This document shows, piece after piece, positions 23,442 through 33,204 of a stretch of DNA of 64,000 nt. This DNA is from Pestalotiopsis fici W106-1 (taxonomy: Eukaryota > Ascomycota > Sordariomycetes > Amphisphaeriales > Sporocadaceae), in NCBI RefSeq assembly GCF_000516985.1, contig NW_006917095.1, forward strand, positions 3,732,942 to 3,796,941, read 5' to 3'. Every line of letters begins with the position of its first letter. The stretch's first letter is position 1. The translations under genes and the position numbers were made by a program. The notes under the pieces are model-generated. The model did not search any database. It was not told where the DNA came from and worked only from the letters and a program-made list of their open reading frames with translations.

Positions 23442-24320
23442 ATGGCTTCAGCGACAGGCGACGGGGCCCCTCTGGCTCCACCTCCTCCTCCTCCTCACTA
23501 TCAGCAGGCGCCCGTGTACCAAACACCAGATTGGGAAGCCCACACGAGGTCGCCGCGGCATTCGTTCCTCTCTCGCTTCCTCCCCTCGGCTGCAGCAGCT
23601 ACACTCCTCGCACGCGGGCGGGATGAGAACCACACAGCAGGACACCATGATCTCGAGGCTTCCACAAAAGAAGCAAATGCTCCTGGTGCACAGGGAAATG
23701 GAAATGGAGCTGCTCCACGATCTGTCGAATCCACCCTACCCGCCGCCGCAGCCGCAAGCACCGGTGCAATGACCGGCCAATCCCCGTCGATGCGACAACG
23801 GCTGGACAGCATATTACCCCCCCACCGAACCTATTTCGGGCGCTCGCGCCGCTTCATCCTCCTCTACGTCCTGCTGCCGCTCGCCATACTACTATTCATC
23901 ATCTTGCCCCTCGCCATCGGCCTCGGTGTCGGCCTATCTCGTCGCAATGGCGTTGATTCGTCAAGCCTGCCTCTCCCCTCCAACACGGCGACGTTCACGG
24001 GCGATTTGACTTTTTACGACCCCGGACTGGGAGCCTGCGGAGTGACTTCAACGTCAAACGACGACATTGTTTCGGTCAGCCACATCATCTTTGATGCGGC
24101 GAGCACCGGCAGCAACCCCAATGCCAATCGCTTGTGCGGCCAGAAGATACGCATCGAGCGGGCAAATGGGAGTGGCGGCAACAACAGTGTAGATGTCACC
24201 GTTGTGGATCGCTGCACAGGTTGTGCGGCGGCCGATCTTGACGTGACACTCGCAGTCTTTACGCAGTTGGCGCAAGAGGAGGAGGGCAGAGTGCAGATGA
24301 GCTGGGCTTGGCTGAGCTGA
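23442..24320 (+). CDS. Membrane-anchored expansin/RlpA-like (DPBB) protein
   Basis: Single exon, 292 aa from the ATG at 23442. Residues 1-135 are disordered and Pro/Ala-rich with a PPPPPP run. A basic flank (YFGRSRR) precedes one strong membrane helix at 138-165 (LLYVLLPLAILLFIILPLA), so the C-terminal domain should lie outside the cell (type II). Residues 184-292 form a double-psi beta-barrel of the fungal RlpA-like/expansin-like type: FTGDLTFYDPGLGACG at the start, VTVVDRCTGCAAADLDVT at the conserved Asp/Cys site, and GRVQMSWAW at the end. Secreted relatives are thought to loosen or bind wall polysaccharides. An anchored form would act at the cell's own wall. No catalytic activity is established for this class. 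Confidence 0.87.
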   Translation: MASATGDGAPLAPPPPPPHYQQAPVYQTPDWEAHTRSPRHSFLSRFLPSAAAATLLARGRDENHTAGHHDLEASTKEANAPGAQGNGNGAAPRSVESTLPAAAAASTGAMTGQSPSMRQRLDSILPPHRTYFGRSRRFILLYVLLPLAILLFIILPLAIGLGVGLSRRNGVDSSSLPLPSNTATFTGDLTFYDPGLGACGVTSTSNDDIVSVSHIIFDAASTGSNPNANRLCGQKIRIERANGSGGNNSVDVTVVDRCTGCAAADLDVTLAVFTQLAQEEEGRVQMSWAWLS

Positions 24321-25756
24321 TTGCAGAGAAGCTACAAATCTCAAAGCAGTGGCTAGGCGTTTCCTCTGAAGCCCGAGTTGATGACTTTTTTGTTTGCTCG
24401 TCTTTATTATGATGATACCCTGTAACGCGAAGCCTTGGGCCAAGAAAGACATGTTTTTAATCTCGCTGAATAGCAATATAGCAAATAAAGCCGCCCATGG
24501 ACGAAGTTTCAAAGTCAACCTAGGATTATTGAAAATGGACGTGAGGTGAGGCTTGACCACAGAACATTGGTGACCATGGCAATGACTATCGTCCGTATCT
24601 TTCTCTGACATACTGCTTTCGGTCTGTTGGTGCTCGAACCTGATTCGTCATCAAGGCCAAACCGCCAGAACCTAATGCACTATAGACGGACCAGTAATTG
24701 ACTTCTCGATAGCAAAGAGAATGTATACCCATCAACAATACAAAGGCAGAAAAGTAGAAACACTCCCCACATCACTCAATCTAGCACATCCATTTACAAC
24801 TGCCAAGTAATTCTTGACTCGAGAACAGGATCTCGCTCGATTTACCTTGTCCCCGACGAATTCGAACGATGGTATGGTCCTCGTTGTCAAAACTTTCAAT
24901 GGGACGCCGCAATGAAGGAGCTCGTGCAAACAAATTATCAAGTATGAAACTGGTTCAACTCAAGTGCTCAAACAACGTGTTAGCTTCATCGTATACGTTT
25001 GTCAGACAGAGCCCATGATGATGGTCAACCTTTTATGTCGCGCAGCGTCGGTCTGTTCCAGTGTTCTGGCTCACCTCGTCGGTTCTCGGTTGGCAAAAAA
25101 CAGACATTTACGTCACGGAAGCTACCGATATCCATTCGAGTTTTCAGAATCTCTTGGCCTCGTGTAAACAACACAGCCTAGTTATTTCCAAGGTGCTGCG
25201 CGTGCCAATCCTTTAGGCCTGCCAGAAAACCTTAAAAAAAATCTTGACGGTCGCATGCAAAGTGGCTCATCATCTATCTGGGTACACAGTCGTGCTTGGC
25301 CGCAAGTTTTACGACATGGGATAGATAATATAGAAATCCATGCAATCCGGCTTGGCGCTGAGTCAAGAACAGTACTGATTATGTCTGACCTCGTCGTCGC
25401 ATTTCCAGCTCCCACTTTCCAAAATCGGCGTCTTGGCAGGCCTACATTGGGCGGCGGCCGTTCCTTAGATGAGATCATTTGGTTTCCTCAATCCTAGACC
25501 TTTTGTGCTTGCGTGCTTCGGAGGTAGCATCGTTTCCCTCTGGGCGCTGTATGCCAAGCTCACGCCAATCTTCCCGTACCTTGCAGGGCATTCACATTTC
25601 CCTAAAACGATCAGGTATCCACTCTATCATACACTATAATGTCGTCCACTATAAATTGCTCGCCGCTCCGTCTCTGGCCAAATTCTCGTGTAAGTGAGCC
25701 ATTGCATGATAGACTCGTCTTTTTCCATTATTCTTTCTTGATAATTTTCCAACAAG
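24321..25756. other. Intergenic, no gene seen
   Basis: About 1.4 kb between two plus-strand genes. Its right end is the promoter of the FMN oxidase, with a TATA box at 25650. No coding exon recognised. Confidence 0.6.
25650..25656 (+). promoter_or_regulatory. TATA box of the FMN oxidase gene
   Basis: TATAAAT, 107 bp before the ATG at 25757, a normal distance for a fungal TATA box. Confidence 0.5.
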
Positions 25757-27211
25757 ATGCGGTCTGCTGTATTCGTTTCCACTCTCATAGGTGCGGCATT
25801 GGCCGAGCGCCCTTTCCTGAACGAGCCTGACACTGGGTGAGTAGTTGTTGTATTTCAAGGCTGGTGATTAGAAACCAACAGGACTGACCAACATGAAAGA
25901 ATTGAAGATGTCTTTGGTGACACGCCCGACGGAGAACTGATCCCACTGGACGGCATTGTTGGTCTTCCAGATTTCGACTGGGCCGCACGAAAGGCAATGC
26001 CCATTGCAAATTACAGCTATTACCGTAATGGCGCTGGAGGCGAATGGTCATACCGCAACAATCTAGAGATCCACAACAAGTATCCCTTGAGGCCAAAGAT
26101 GATGGTGGATATCCTGGATATCGAGTCAACTCTGCCGTAAGTCAGATTCTTGTCATAAACACATGTCTTGGGATCCCGCTGATACCTTGCAAAGAACCAC
26201 CATCCTGGGCTACAACGTGTCTGCGCCGTTTTTCATCTCTCCGTGCTCTAGGGGAGCGTATGGTAACCCAGAGGGTGCTGAGAGAGGCTTGATCGAGGGC
26301 GCTGCAGCCAAGAACATTCTCTACATGGTAAGTCGAACCACGGTATTTTGTGAACGGCAAGTTTGACTTTTACTGACACACTCTCAAGGCCGCCTTCTAT
26401 GCCAACCTACCCATCGAGGAGATTGGCGAGATCGCAGCAGATAACCAGACCTTCTTCCGCCAAGTGTACCTGGACCAGAACGACACGACCACGCAAAGTG
26501 TTTTTGATAGCGCCGCTGCCGCTGGTGCAAAGGCCATCATATACACTGTTGACAGCGCCGCCAACGGCGTTCGCCACCGCGCCGCACGCTATGGTGTCGG
26601 CTCGGCAGATACCGCCTACTCATACATTACCGTACGTGACATGGACCTTTTACAGTCTTTCTGGAAATCATGGCTCTTGACTAAACATTTTTGTTCTCTT
26701 TAGTGGGACGAGTATGCCCGCCTCAAGACCTTGACCGATCTCCCCATTATCATCAAGGGCCTACAGACCGTCGAGGACGTACAAGAGGCCGTCGCCCGAG
26801 GCGCCGATGCAGTGTACCTGTCGAACCACGGAGGGCGGCAGACGGACGGCGTGCGCTCGCCTCTCGAGGTCGCCATCGAGATCCACAACCAGGCCCCCGA
26901 GCTGTTCTCGCAGATTGAGATCTACGCCGACGGCGGTATTCGGTACGGCACCGACGTGCTCCGGCTCCTATCCCTCGGTATCCGCGCCGTTGGACTCGGC
27001 CGGCCCTTCATGTATGCCAACGTCTACGGGCGCGAGGGTGTCGAAAAGGCCATTGACCTCCTGCGCTCCGAGCTTGCATGGGATGCCGCCAATAATGGCG
27101 TGACAGACCTGAGAAACGTTAGCTCTTCTATCGTGAGTTACGGCCCCTTTCTAAATTTGTGTTTCTGTGTCCAAGTCTGACAAGAATATCGTCTAGGTTC
27201 AATGGTCATAA
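25757..27211 (+). CDS. Secreted FMN-dependent 2-hydroxy-acid oxidase/dehydrogenase
   Basis: Six exons: 25757-25836, 25882-26136, 26195-26327, 26389-26631, 26704-27132 and 27197-27211, giving 384 aa. All introns are GT-AG, 45-72 bp. The last exon is only five codons (VQWS, stop). Residues 1-16 (MRSAVFVSTLIGAALA) form a signal peptide. The remainder is one FMN-binding TIM barrel. It carries the family active-site signature SNHGGRQTDG with catalytic His279, and the FMN phosphate loop ADGGIRYGTDVLR followed by GIRAVGLGRPFMYA. The family includes glycolate oxidase, lactate oxidase and flavocytochrome b2. No heme-binding domain is present, so O2 or another acceptor is likely. The substrate cannot be assigned. 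A predicted signal peptide is unusual for a family that is mostly peroxisomal or mitochondrial. Confidence 0.9.
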
Positions 27212-28133
27212 GATCCCAGGGGGGAATCATGGCTACCGTGTGTTACTTCTTTGTATATTTTTCTCTCTGCTTGGTGCTCGGAACCTTATTCTTACAGCGG
27301 AAGCGCGTGTGTTGAGCCAGAGCGAGCATTTCTTGTTATTATTAGACCTGATATCAGAAGTATTTCCTTTTCTCCTCGCATGTGCTCAGTCCTATGCACA
27401 TGCGGCGTTATCTTCTACAACCTGACCATTCGTACCGCGGGCTTTGAGATTCTAAATGCGTGAAAGAAATCTTCTTTTAATGGTTTCAAGGTCGTCCCCG
27501 TTGCCGCACATGGGGATTGCACTATTACTGTGTGGTCGGTTTGGTGATTTTCCCAGACACGAGGGGCATTTCTTAGCATGAGCGATATTTACTGAATAGG
27601 TGAATATCATGCTTGAGAGATAAGAGTCATGTTGGATCGATATTAATCAACTTATATAAAAAGGGATTCAAGGACGGTATCACTGCGCTGCGATACCCGC
27701 GCCCGACCTCTATTGCGTCATTCTCCTCTCCCGTCCCCGTGGGGTCTCACAAGGGCGGAATTACAGCCCGTATATTGGCACCTATAGTTAGCCTAGGCTT
27801 GCCCCGCGCCCCAACGGCCGCTGCGGTGCCCTATTCTCTGCGCTCTAAACCTACGATATCGCGCACTTTATCCATTTTCATACACCTAGGTAAACTACTG
27901 CCGCTAAACATTGCCTCTTTCGAGTATATAGGCAAGTAGCCAAACATGAAGCCCGCTCATAACGGACATCAATTCCAGCCAATACCACCAAGACTTTGAC
28001 TCTGCTCCTCATCACACTGTAGCACATTTGACTAAATTGCGCCTGATATAAATATGTCATGGTTCCATGGTCTACTAAATGCAGCGATCAAGTATTATGT
28101 CTATGGTTGTCTCCCAGCATTTCCAATTCCACC
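27212..28133. other. Intergenic with a compositionally odd block
   Basis: About 920 bp. The block of roughly 27640-27945 reads differently from its surroundings. It mixes GC-rich words with TA-rich ones (such as CCTACGATATCGCG and CGAGTATATAGG) and stays open in the plus frame for over 300 bp without an ATG. It may be the remnant of a mobile element or of a decayed gene. I recognise no terminal repeats or domain. Confidence 0.4.
28047..28053 (+). promoter_or_regulatory. TATA box of the dehydroshikimate dehydratase gene
   Basis: TATAAAT, 81 bp before the chosen ATG at 28134. It argues that ATGs at 28054 and 28059 lie upstream of the transcript, which supports the shorter start. Confidence 0.45.
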
Positions 28134-29129
28134 ATGATATCGAACAAATTGGCCATTGGTACCCATTCACTCGGTCAGCATGATTCTCATTCATTGGACC
28201 AGAAGATAAAAAGTGCAGCTAGACACGGCTTTTCTGGCGTTGAAGTGGTATACGGCGACCTCGAAACATATGCACAAGCCTGCGGTATTGCATTGACGGC
28301 CGCCGCAAAAGCTATACGCCAGCTGTGTCTAGAACACAATGTCGCCATCATATCGCTGGCACCGTTTGAAAACTTTGAGGGCGACAAGAGTCCGCTCAGA
28401 CAACGGCTGAGCAAAGCGCAGCACTGGCTCGACATTGCACGCACATTGGGAGCCGAGTATCTGCAGGTACCGGCTCAATTCACCGTCGACTGTGACGGCG
28501 ACGAGGACGTTATTGCATCCGACCTGCAGCAACTGTCCGACCTGGGTAGTGCGAAACAACCCGTGATCTCTATTGCTTATGAGCCCATGTCATGGTCGAC
28601 GCATGTTTCCACCTGGCAGACAACCCTTCGCATCATTAAAAAGGTTGACCGCGCCAACTTTGGGCTGTGTCTTGACAGCTTCCACATCCTCACCAAGATA
28701 TGGGGGAATAACCGCGATGCCTCCGGCAAGTATCCCAACGCGGATGCTAGGCTAGCAACTTCACTCGCAAGCTTCAAGAGGGATTTCCCGCTTGAAAAGT
28801 TGTTTTACGTGCAGATGTCCGACGGCGAGAGATTCGATCCTCCGTTTTCGCGGGAGCACCCATGGTTTCTCGAAGGCGAAGCGGCAGAGTTTACTTGGTC
28901 AAAGCATGCCCGGCCATTCCCCGGAGAGAAAGACTACGGCGCATACCTGCCGGTAGGAGAGTTTCTCAAGGCGTGTGTGGTGGAGAAGAAGTTCAGAGGC
29001 TGGGTGAGCATGGAAATCTTTGATCGAAGGATGCGCGACGGTCAATACTCGATAGAGGATGCCGCTATGAGGGCAAAAAGGTCGTGGGAGTATCTTCTGC
29101 GCCAAGTTTCACCACCACAGAAACTATAA
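28134..29129 (+). CDS. 3-dehydroshikimate dehydratase (QutC/Qa-4 type)
   Basis: Single exon, 331 aa. The enzyme converts 3-dehydroshikimate to protocatechuate, feeding the beta-ketoadipate route in quinate/shikimate use. The fold is a xylose-isomerase-like TIM barrel with candidate divalent-metal ligands spread as in Qa-4: SIAYEPMSWSTH (E150), FGLCLDSFH (D181, H184), FYVQMSDGERF (Q227) and GWVSMEIFDRRM (E294). The N-terminus SNKLAIGTHSLG and the segment DYGAYLPVGEFL also match the fungal family. An in-frame ATG at 28059 would add 25 residues of poor quality. A TATA box at 28047 favours 28134. No other quinate-pathway gene (qa-2, qa-3, qa-y, qa-1F/1S) is present, so this copy stands alone and may instead serve aromatic metabolism or siderophore supply. 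Confidence 0.86.
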   Translation: MISNKLAIGTHSLGQHDSHSLDQKIKSAARHGFSGVEVVYGDLETYAQACGIALTAAAKAIRQLCLEHNVAIISLAPFENFEGDKSPLRQRLSKAQHWLDIARTLGAEYLQVPAQFTVDCDGDEDVIASDLQQLSDLGSAKQPVISIAYEPMSWSTHVSTWQTTLRIIKKVDRANFGLCLDSFHILTKIWGNNRDASGKYPNADARLATSLASFKRDFPLEKLFYVQMSDGERFDPPFSREHPWFLEGEAAEFTWSKHARPFPGEKDYGAYLPVGEFLKACVVEKKFRGWVSMEIFDRRMRDGQYSIEDAAMRAKRSWEYLLRQVSPPQKL

Positions 29130-29702
29130 AACAAAGTTATAACGAAATGGACACAAATTATTAGACTTACCCGAGTGCACCAGCAGGAGAGGAAGAAAGT
29201 ATGCTATTGCCGGCTGATCCAGTCGTGAAATGGGGGTTCTAGGCGAAATAATAGACTGCGTAGCATGACAAAGGGACAGCTGATGAGAAGAGAAAGAGAG
29301 GACGTCTTGAGACATTGAGCTCTATCTAGGACAATAGTATCCTAACCGTTGCTCCCAGCACATGACGATTTTCTTATGAGAGAAGATTGCAACACGCCCA
29401 ATTGATGGTTCAGACTCTATTCTTGTCTCGCGCGCCTGATCAGTCACATGCGCTGAAGAGGTCCATTACACGGCCTAATTTGCCAGAGATTTCAAAGTCG
29501 TCGCTTAGCAGAACCGGGTTTTCCGGCTTCCAAGGTCCAGGCAAGAAGGTAACCGACCTCGGTGCCCCGAAGAGTAGTATGTGCAACAGTCATGCTCGTC
29601 GGCTTGAGCAGGGTCCATGTTTCCAACTTTTACCTGGCGCGAGAGCAGAACCTACCGGCTATTTTGAACCAGTGGAGTCATCGCAACGATGACACCGCTA
29701 TT

Positions 29703-29727
29703 CTTGGAGGACTCGCAATCCTCCAAG
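29703..29727. repeat. Perfect 9-bp inverted repeat
   Basis: CTTGGAGGA and its exact complement TCCTCCAAG, separated by 7 bases. No gene is adjacent on either side, so it is not an obvious terminator. Confidence 0.7.
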
Positions 29728-31260
29728 CAGATGTAACAGGAATGAAGGTTATTTGACAAGGTTGGGGCTCTTGAGTGGGATCAAAGGGTAAAAGAACGTC
29801 AATGCTGGAGGGTAGACCCAGTCTCAGAAATGGCCACCCATTTTTCCCATTCTTGTTATCTGGGGCCTAGAAGCAACTGTGGATAGTCCAATGGTTGAGC
29901 CCGAGCGTGTCCGAAGTCTGAGCCCATTAACTCCGGAAGAGACGACGGTCGATGTTCACCACTACTACGCAAGGACGGATTGTGGGCGGGACGTCCGACA
30001 TCAAATTGGAGAGAGCAAATAGTGGACGCGTTGTGCGAGACGAGCCAAGACCCGAGAGACCACGAGGCCTTCTGGGTTGACACTGTCCAACGAGTCACTG
30101 ATTTAGAAATGAAAAGATGAGAATGTTTTAGTGTCTTGTTTGAAGTCCACATGTAGTAATCAGCAGGCGATGTGCTATTCAAAGCACAATAGTAGTTTGG
30201 AGGTAACGCTACTGCAAGACCCCGAGCGGTAGCCAATGTCGACCGACACTAAGGTAGAATAACAACTGCGTACTACATAAAACCCGACGAACCCTGGCGT
30301 CAATCATACACGACTGACTGATCAGATCGGTGCGTATTGGCAGGCCTGTGCATCATCAATGTTCGACCCGCTTGGCAAAGTCTTTCCTACTACTACTACC
30401 ATGAATAAACGAACATTGTTGGATTGACTGGGGATTGGGGAGGGGGTCCCCAAGTCTCGCGCGCATCCGCAGATCTGTAATCGACCTTGGCCAAAGAAGA
30501 TCAATGCCCATCATTGTCGAACCCTTTCCCCGGCAATTGAGTCGCCAGTGAGTTCCAAGAGTGTGGAGCCGTCGTCTTTTAATAGCCCGCTGGCCAGTCT
30601 CTTGCGCGATTCTCTTCCCCACACTGTAACCAGTGCCGGGGTCTGCGGTGTTTTCAGTGTCGCTGCTGAAACGCGACAACTCCAAGCGGCGGGCCTGGTG
30701 ATTGGCTGCCCGTCACCGCGAGCGCCAAGCGACGTCGTCAGATCTTGTCGCAAGTCAGAACTCTTACCCAGGAAGAGCCTCAATCCATTGGCAGCCGTGC
30801 CAAGACTTTGAATTGTGGATGACGGCCGTAGTATAGTGACTCCAATTTAGCACACTTCTACCTACATACATACCCACCTCGTTTTGTTCAATGGCACCTT
30901 ATACTACCATAATGCTGCTTGATGCCTGTCCGTCCCATGTCTGTATGGGTTTGGGCGTTGTTTGACCAAAAGTTCGAGAACAGACGACATCTGCCACCAA
31001 TGAGAAGTAGCTCGAGCCTTTGTCCATGAGCGTTTATCGACACTTGACGCGCGAAAGAAGAATAGACTTGCGTCTTTGCTGGTGCAAGACGAAACACTCT
31101 TGCCACCGCGAAATACTGAAACCTGTCAGATGGAGTGCGTACTCAACCGACATGGTGGTATTCCCGCCATGCACTTGGATAATCGTCCGGTCTCCATTCT
31201 ATCTATGGTAACGGCACTTGGCGCGCTGCTCACCTCCAAGAATGCCCGACTGCTGAACAT

Positions 31261-31278
31261 GTCGTCGTCGTCGTCGTC
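31261..31278. repeat. (GTC)6 microsatellite
   Basis: Six GTC units in the upstream region of the GPI repeat gene. Confidence 0.9.
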
Positions 31279-31527
31279 TATAAGAACTGAGGAACCGAAC
31301 CACAATGGTGTGTTCTTTTCTACTTCATTCTCATCATCACAATCATCAGTCGACAAGATTCTCTAGAGTTGATCTCGTTTCATTCTCTGTATATCGCTTT
31401 TCCATTCTTCGTCGCTGGTCCGACTTCTTTTCCACTATACAAACAACAAGCTTGTTTTTAAACTTTTTTATATACACTTTCTTCGTTACCTTCTTCTCCA
31501 GAAGTTCCAAAAAAAAAAATTGCAAAA

Positions 31528-32489
31528 ATGCAGCTCACCAACATCTTCGTCTCTCTCGTCCTCGCCACTGCCGTCACGGCAAAGGGCCACAAGAATGGCA
31601 CTGCCAGCGTCAAGTCCCAGTGCGCCCAGGTAGCCAAGCTCACCAGCCAGGCCGAGCTCGCCACCAACGACACCAGGCTGGCCGACAAGTTTGACAACAA
31701 CCAGACGGCCATTGACGCCTTCAAGGCAAAGGTCGCCGACAAGCAGACCCAGCTCGACACCCTGTCGGCCAACAGCACCCTTATGGAGAGCTGTTCCGTC
31801 ATTGCCGCCCACGAGGACGCTCTCGACTCTTGCGACAAGATCCAGAGCTGGGAGAAGAACATTGCCACCGCTGCCAACGACACCAAGCTGACTGACAAGT
31901 TTGATGGCAACACCACCAAGGTCGACGCCTTCAAGGCCAAGGCCAGCGACCAGGCCACCAAGCTCGCTGCCCTGACCTCCAACACCACCTTGACCGACTT
32001 TTGCTCTGTCCAGTCCACTCTCTCCGACTGCAAGACCATGTCCAAGTTGCAAAAGGAAGTTGCTTTTGCCAGCAACGCTACTGCTCTGTCTGCCAAGTTT
32101 GATGGTATGTCATTGAATGAGATTGATTCCTGACTTGTAAGGTATACATGTACTGACCTCACATCTTTTCTTAGGCAACCAAACCAAGATTGACAAGTAC
32201 ACTGCCAAGGCCGCCAAGGTCCAGGCCAAGCTCGATGCTCTCATGTCCAACTCGACCTTGATGAGCACTTGCTCGTCCTTGACTCAAGGTATGTTGAAAC
32301 AATTATCAAAACAGCCTTGGTTAAAGAAGAAATGACTAACAAACCCTCCCAGCTTCCACTGATGGAACCACCACCTCTGAGAACGCTGCCTCCTCCACCA
32401 CCGCTGCCTCCGCCGCAGGCAGAGTCGAGGCCGCCAGTGGCTTGATTGCCGCTGCTGTCCTTGCCATGTCCGCCGCCTTCTTCCTGTAG
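31528..32489 (+). CDS. GPI-anchored cell-wall protein with three glycosylated Cys-framed repeats
   Basis: Three exons: 31528-32104, 32175-32288 and 32353-32489, giving 275 aa; introns are 70 and 64 bp. Residues 1-18 are a signal peptide. Three repeats follow: C32-C89, C102-C159 and C168-C225. Each has exactly 56 residues between its two cysteines and NxS/T sites at the same offsets, 15, 26 and 50 residues after the first Cys. Shared motifs are ATNDTRLADKFD and ANDTKLTDKFDGN, then AFKAKASDQATKL-like heptads, so each unit is probably a helical hairpin closed by a disulfide. A Ser/Thr/Ala-rich stalk (229-252) and a hydrophobic tail (GLIAAAVLAMSAAFFL) indicate a GPI anchor. Codon use is strongly C-ending, as in abundantly expressed genes. 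I do not recognise a named family; a wall-surface or adhesive role is inferred. Confidence 0.88.
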
Positions 32490-33204
32490 ATTCTCCATTG
32501 CTAGAGAAAACAGCAAGAAATAACCGCAATGGCAGAAACAACCATTGGTCCAGGGGAAAGAAGAAGAAAAAAAAGTGCAGCGATATGCAGCATCGCGCGC
32601 ATGGGGCTGATGAATGATTTTACAAATACCTATCGACCCACTTGCTTGGATACCTGGTCTATTTAGGCGTCATGATTCATGATGACTCGACGGCTCTCTC
32701 ACATTAGCGACAATCACTTTTTTTGCTTGGTATACGATAGAAATATTCACGCAACACTTTTGCAAATCCAATAATGAAAGTCTGTTCTCTACCATTGTGT
32801 TGTGGCATCTAAAATGATTGTGACTGTGATATGGACATGTACCTTGCCACAATTTCTTCAAAGTCCTCAAAACAGACATTTTCGCTTTATTTACGCTTTC
32901 TTGAAACTTATCTGGTGTATGCTTCTGATGGACTGTCGAAGCACTTTTCCTGTCATAAATGACTGACCAACAATTTCTTTAGATGCGAGATGTTTTGAAA
33001 CCTCCCCGGGCTCTCGAGCCTCAATGCGTGTCATTCAGGTTTTCCGTATAGAACTCCAACAATCTCCTGCATGGATGACAACTTTTGCCAAAATCGAACC
33101 AGGAAAAGCCAAACCGTGTAGTTGCTGTATCCTGTGCGAGTCTTCAAGAAAATTGAACTAGTGTGCATGCAACTCAATCAATAGGCTAGCACTTTCGCTT
33201 GCTT
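32490..33204. other. Convergent intergenic region
   Basis: About 700 bp of 3' flanks between the GPI repeat gene (+) and the large disordered protein (-). No coding content seen. Confidence 0.6.

Larger units (their letters stand above)
29130..31527. other. Intergenic, no gene seen; promoter of the GPI repeat protein at the right end
   Basis: About 2.4 kb. No credible coding exon. It includes a 9-bp perfect hairpin at 29703-29727, a (GTC)6 tract at 31261-31278 and, from 31300, a strongly pyrimidine-rich stretch. That stretch and an A-rich GCAAAA just before the ATG are typical of a highly expressed fungal gene. Confidence 0.6.

Noticed and set aside
28054..28134. Upstream ATGs for the dehydroshikimate dehydratase, one in frame (25 extra residues) and one as an overlapping uORF
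   Set aside because: A TATA box at 28047 puts both ATGs too close to or upstream of the transcription start, and the extension does not resemble the family.
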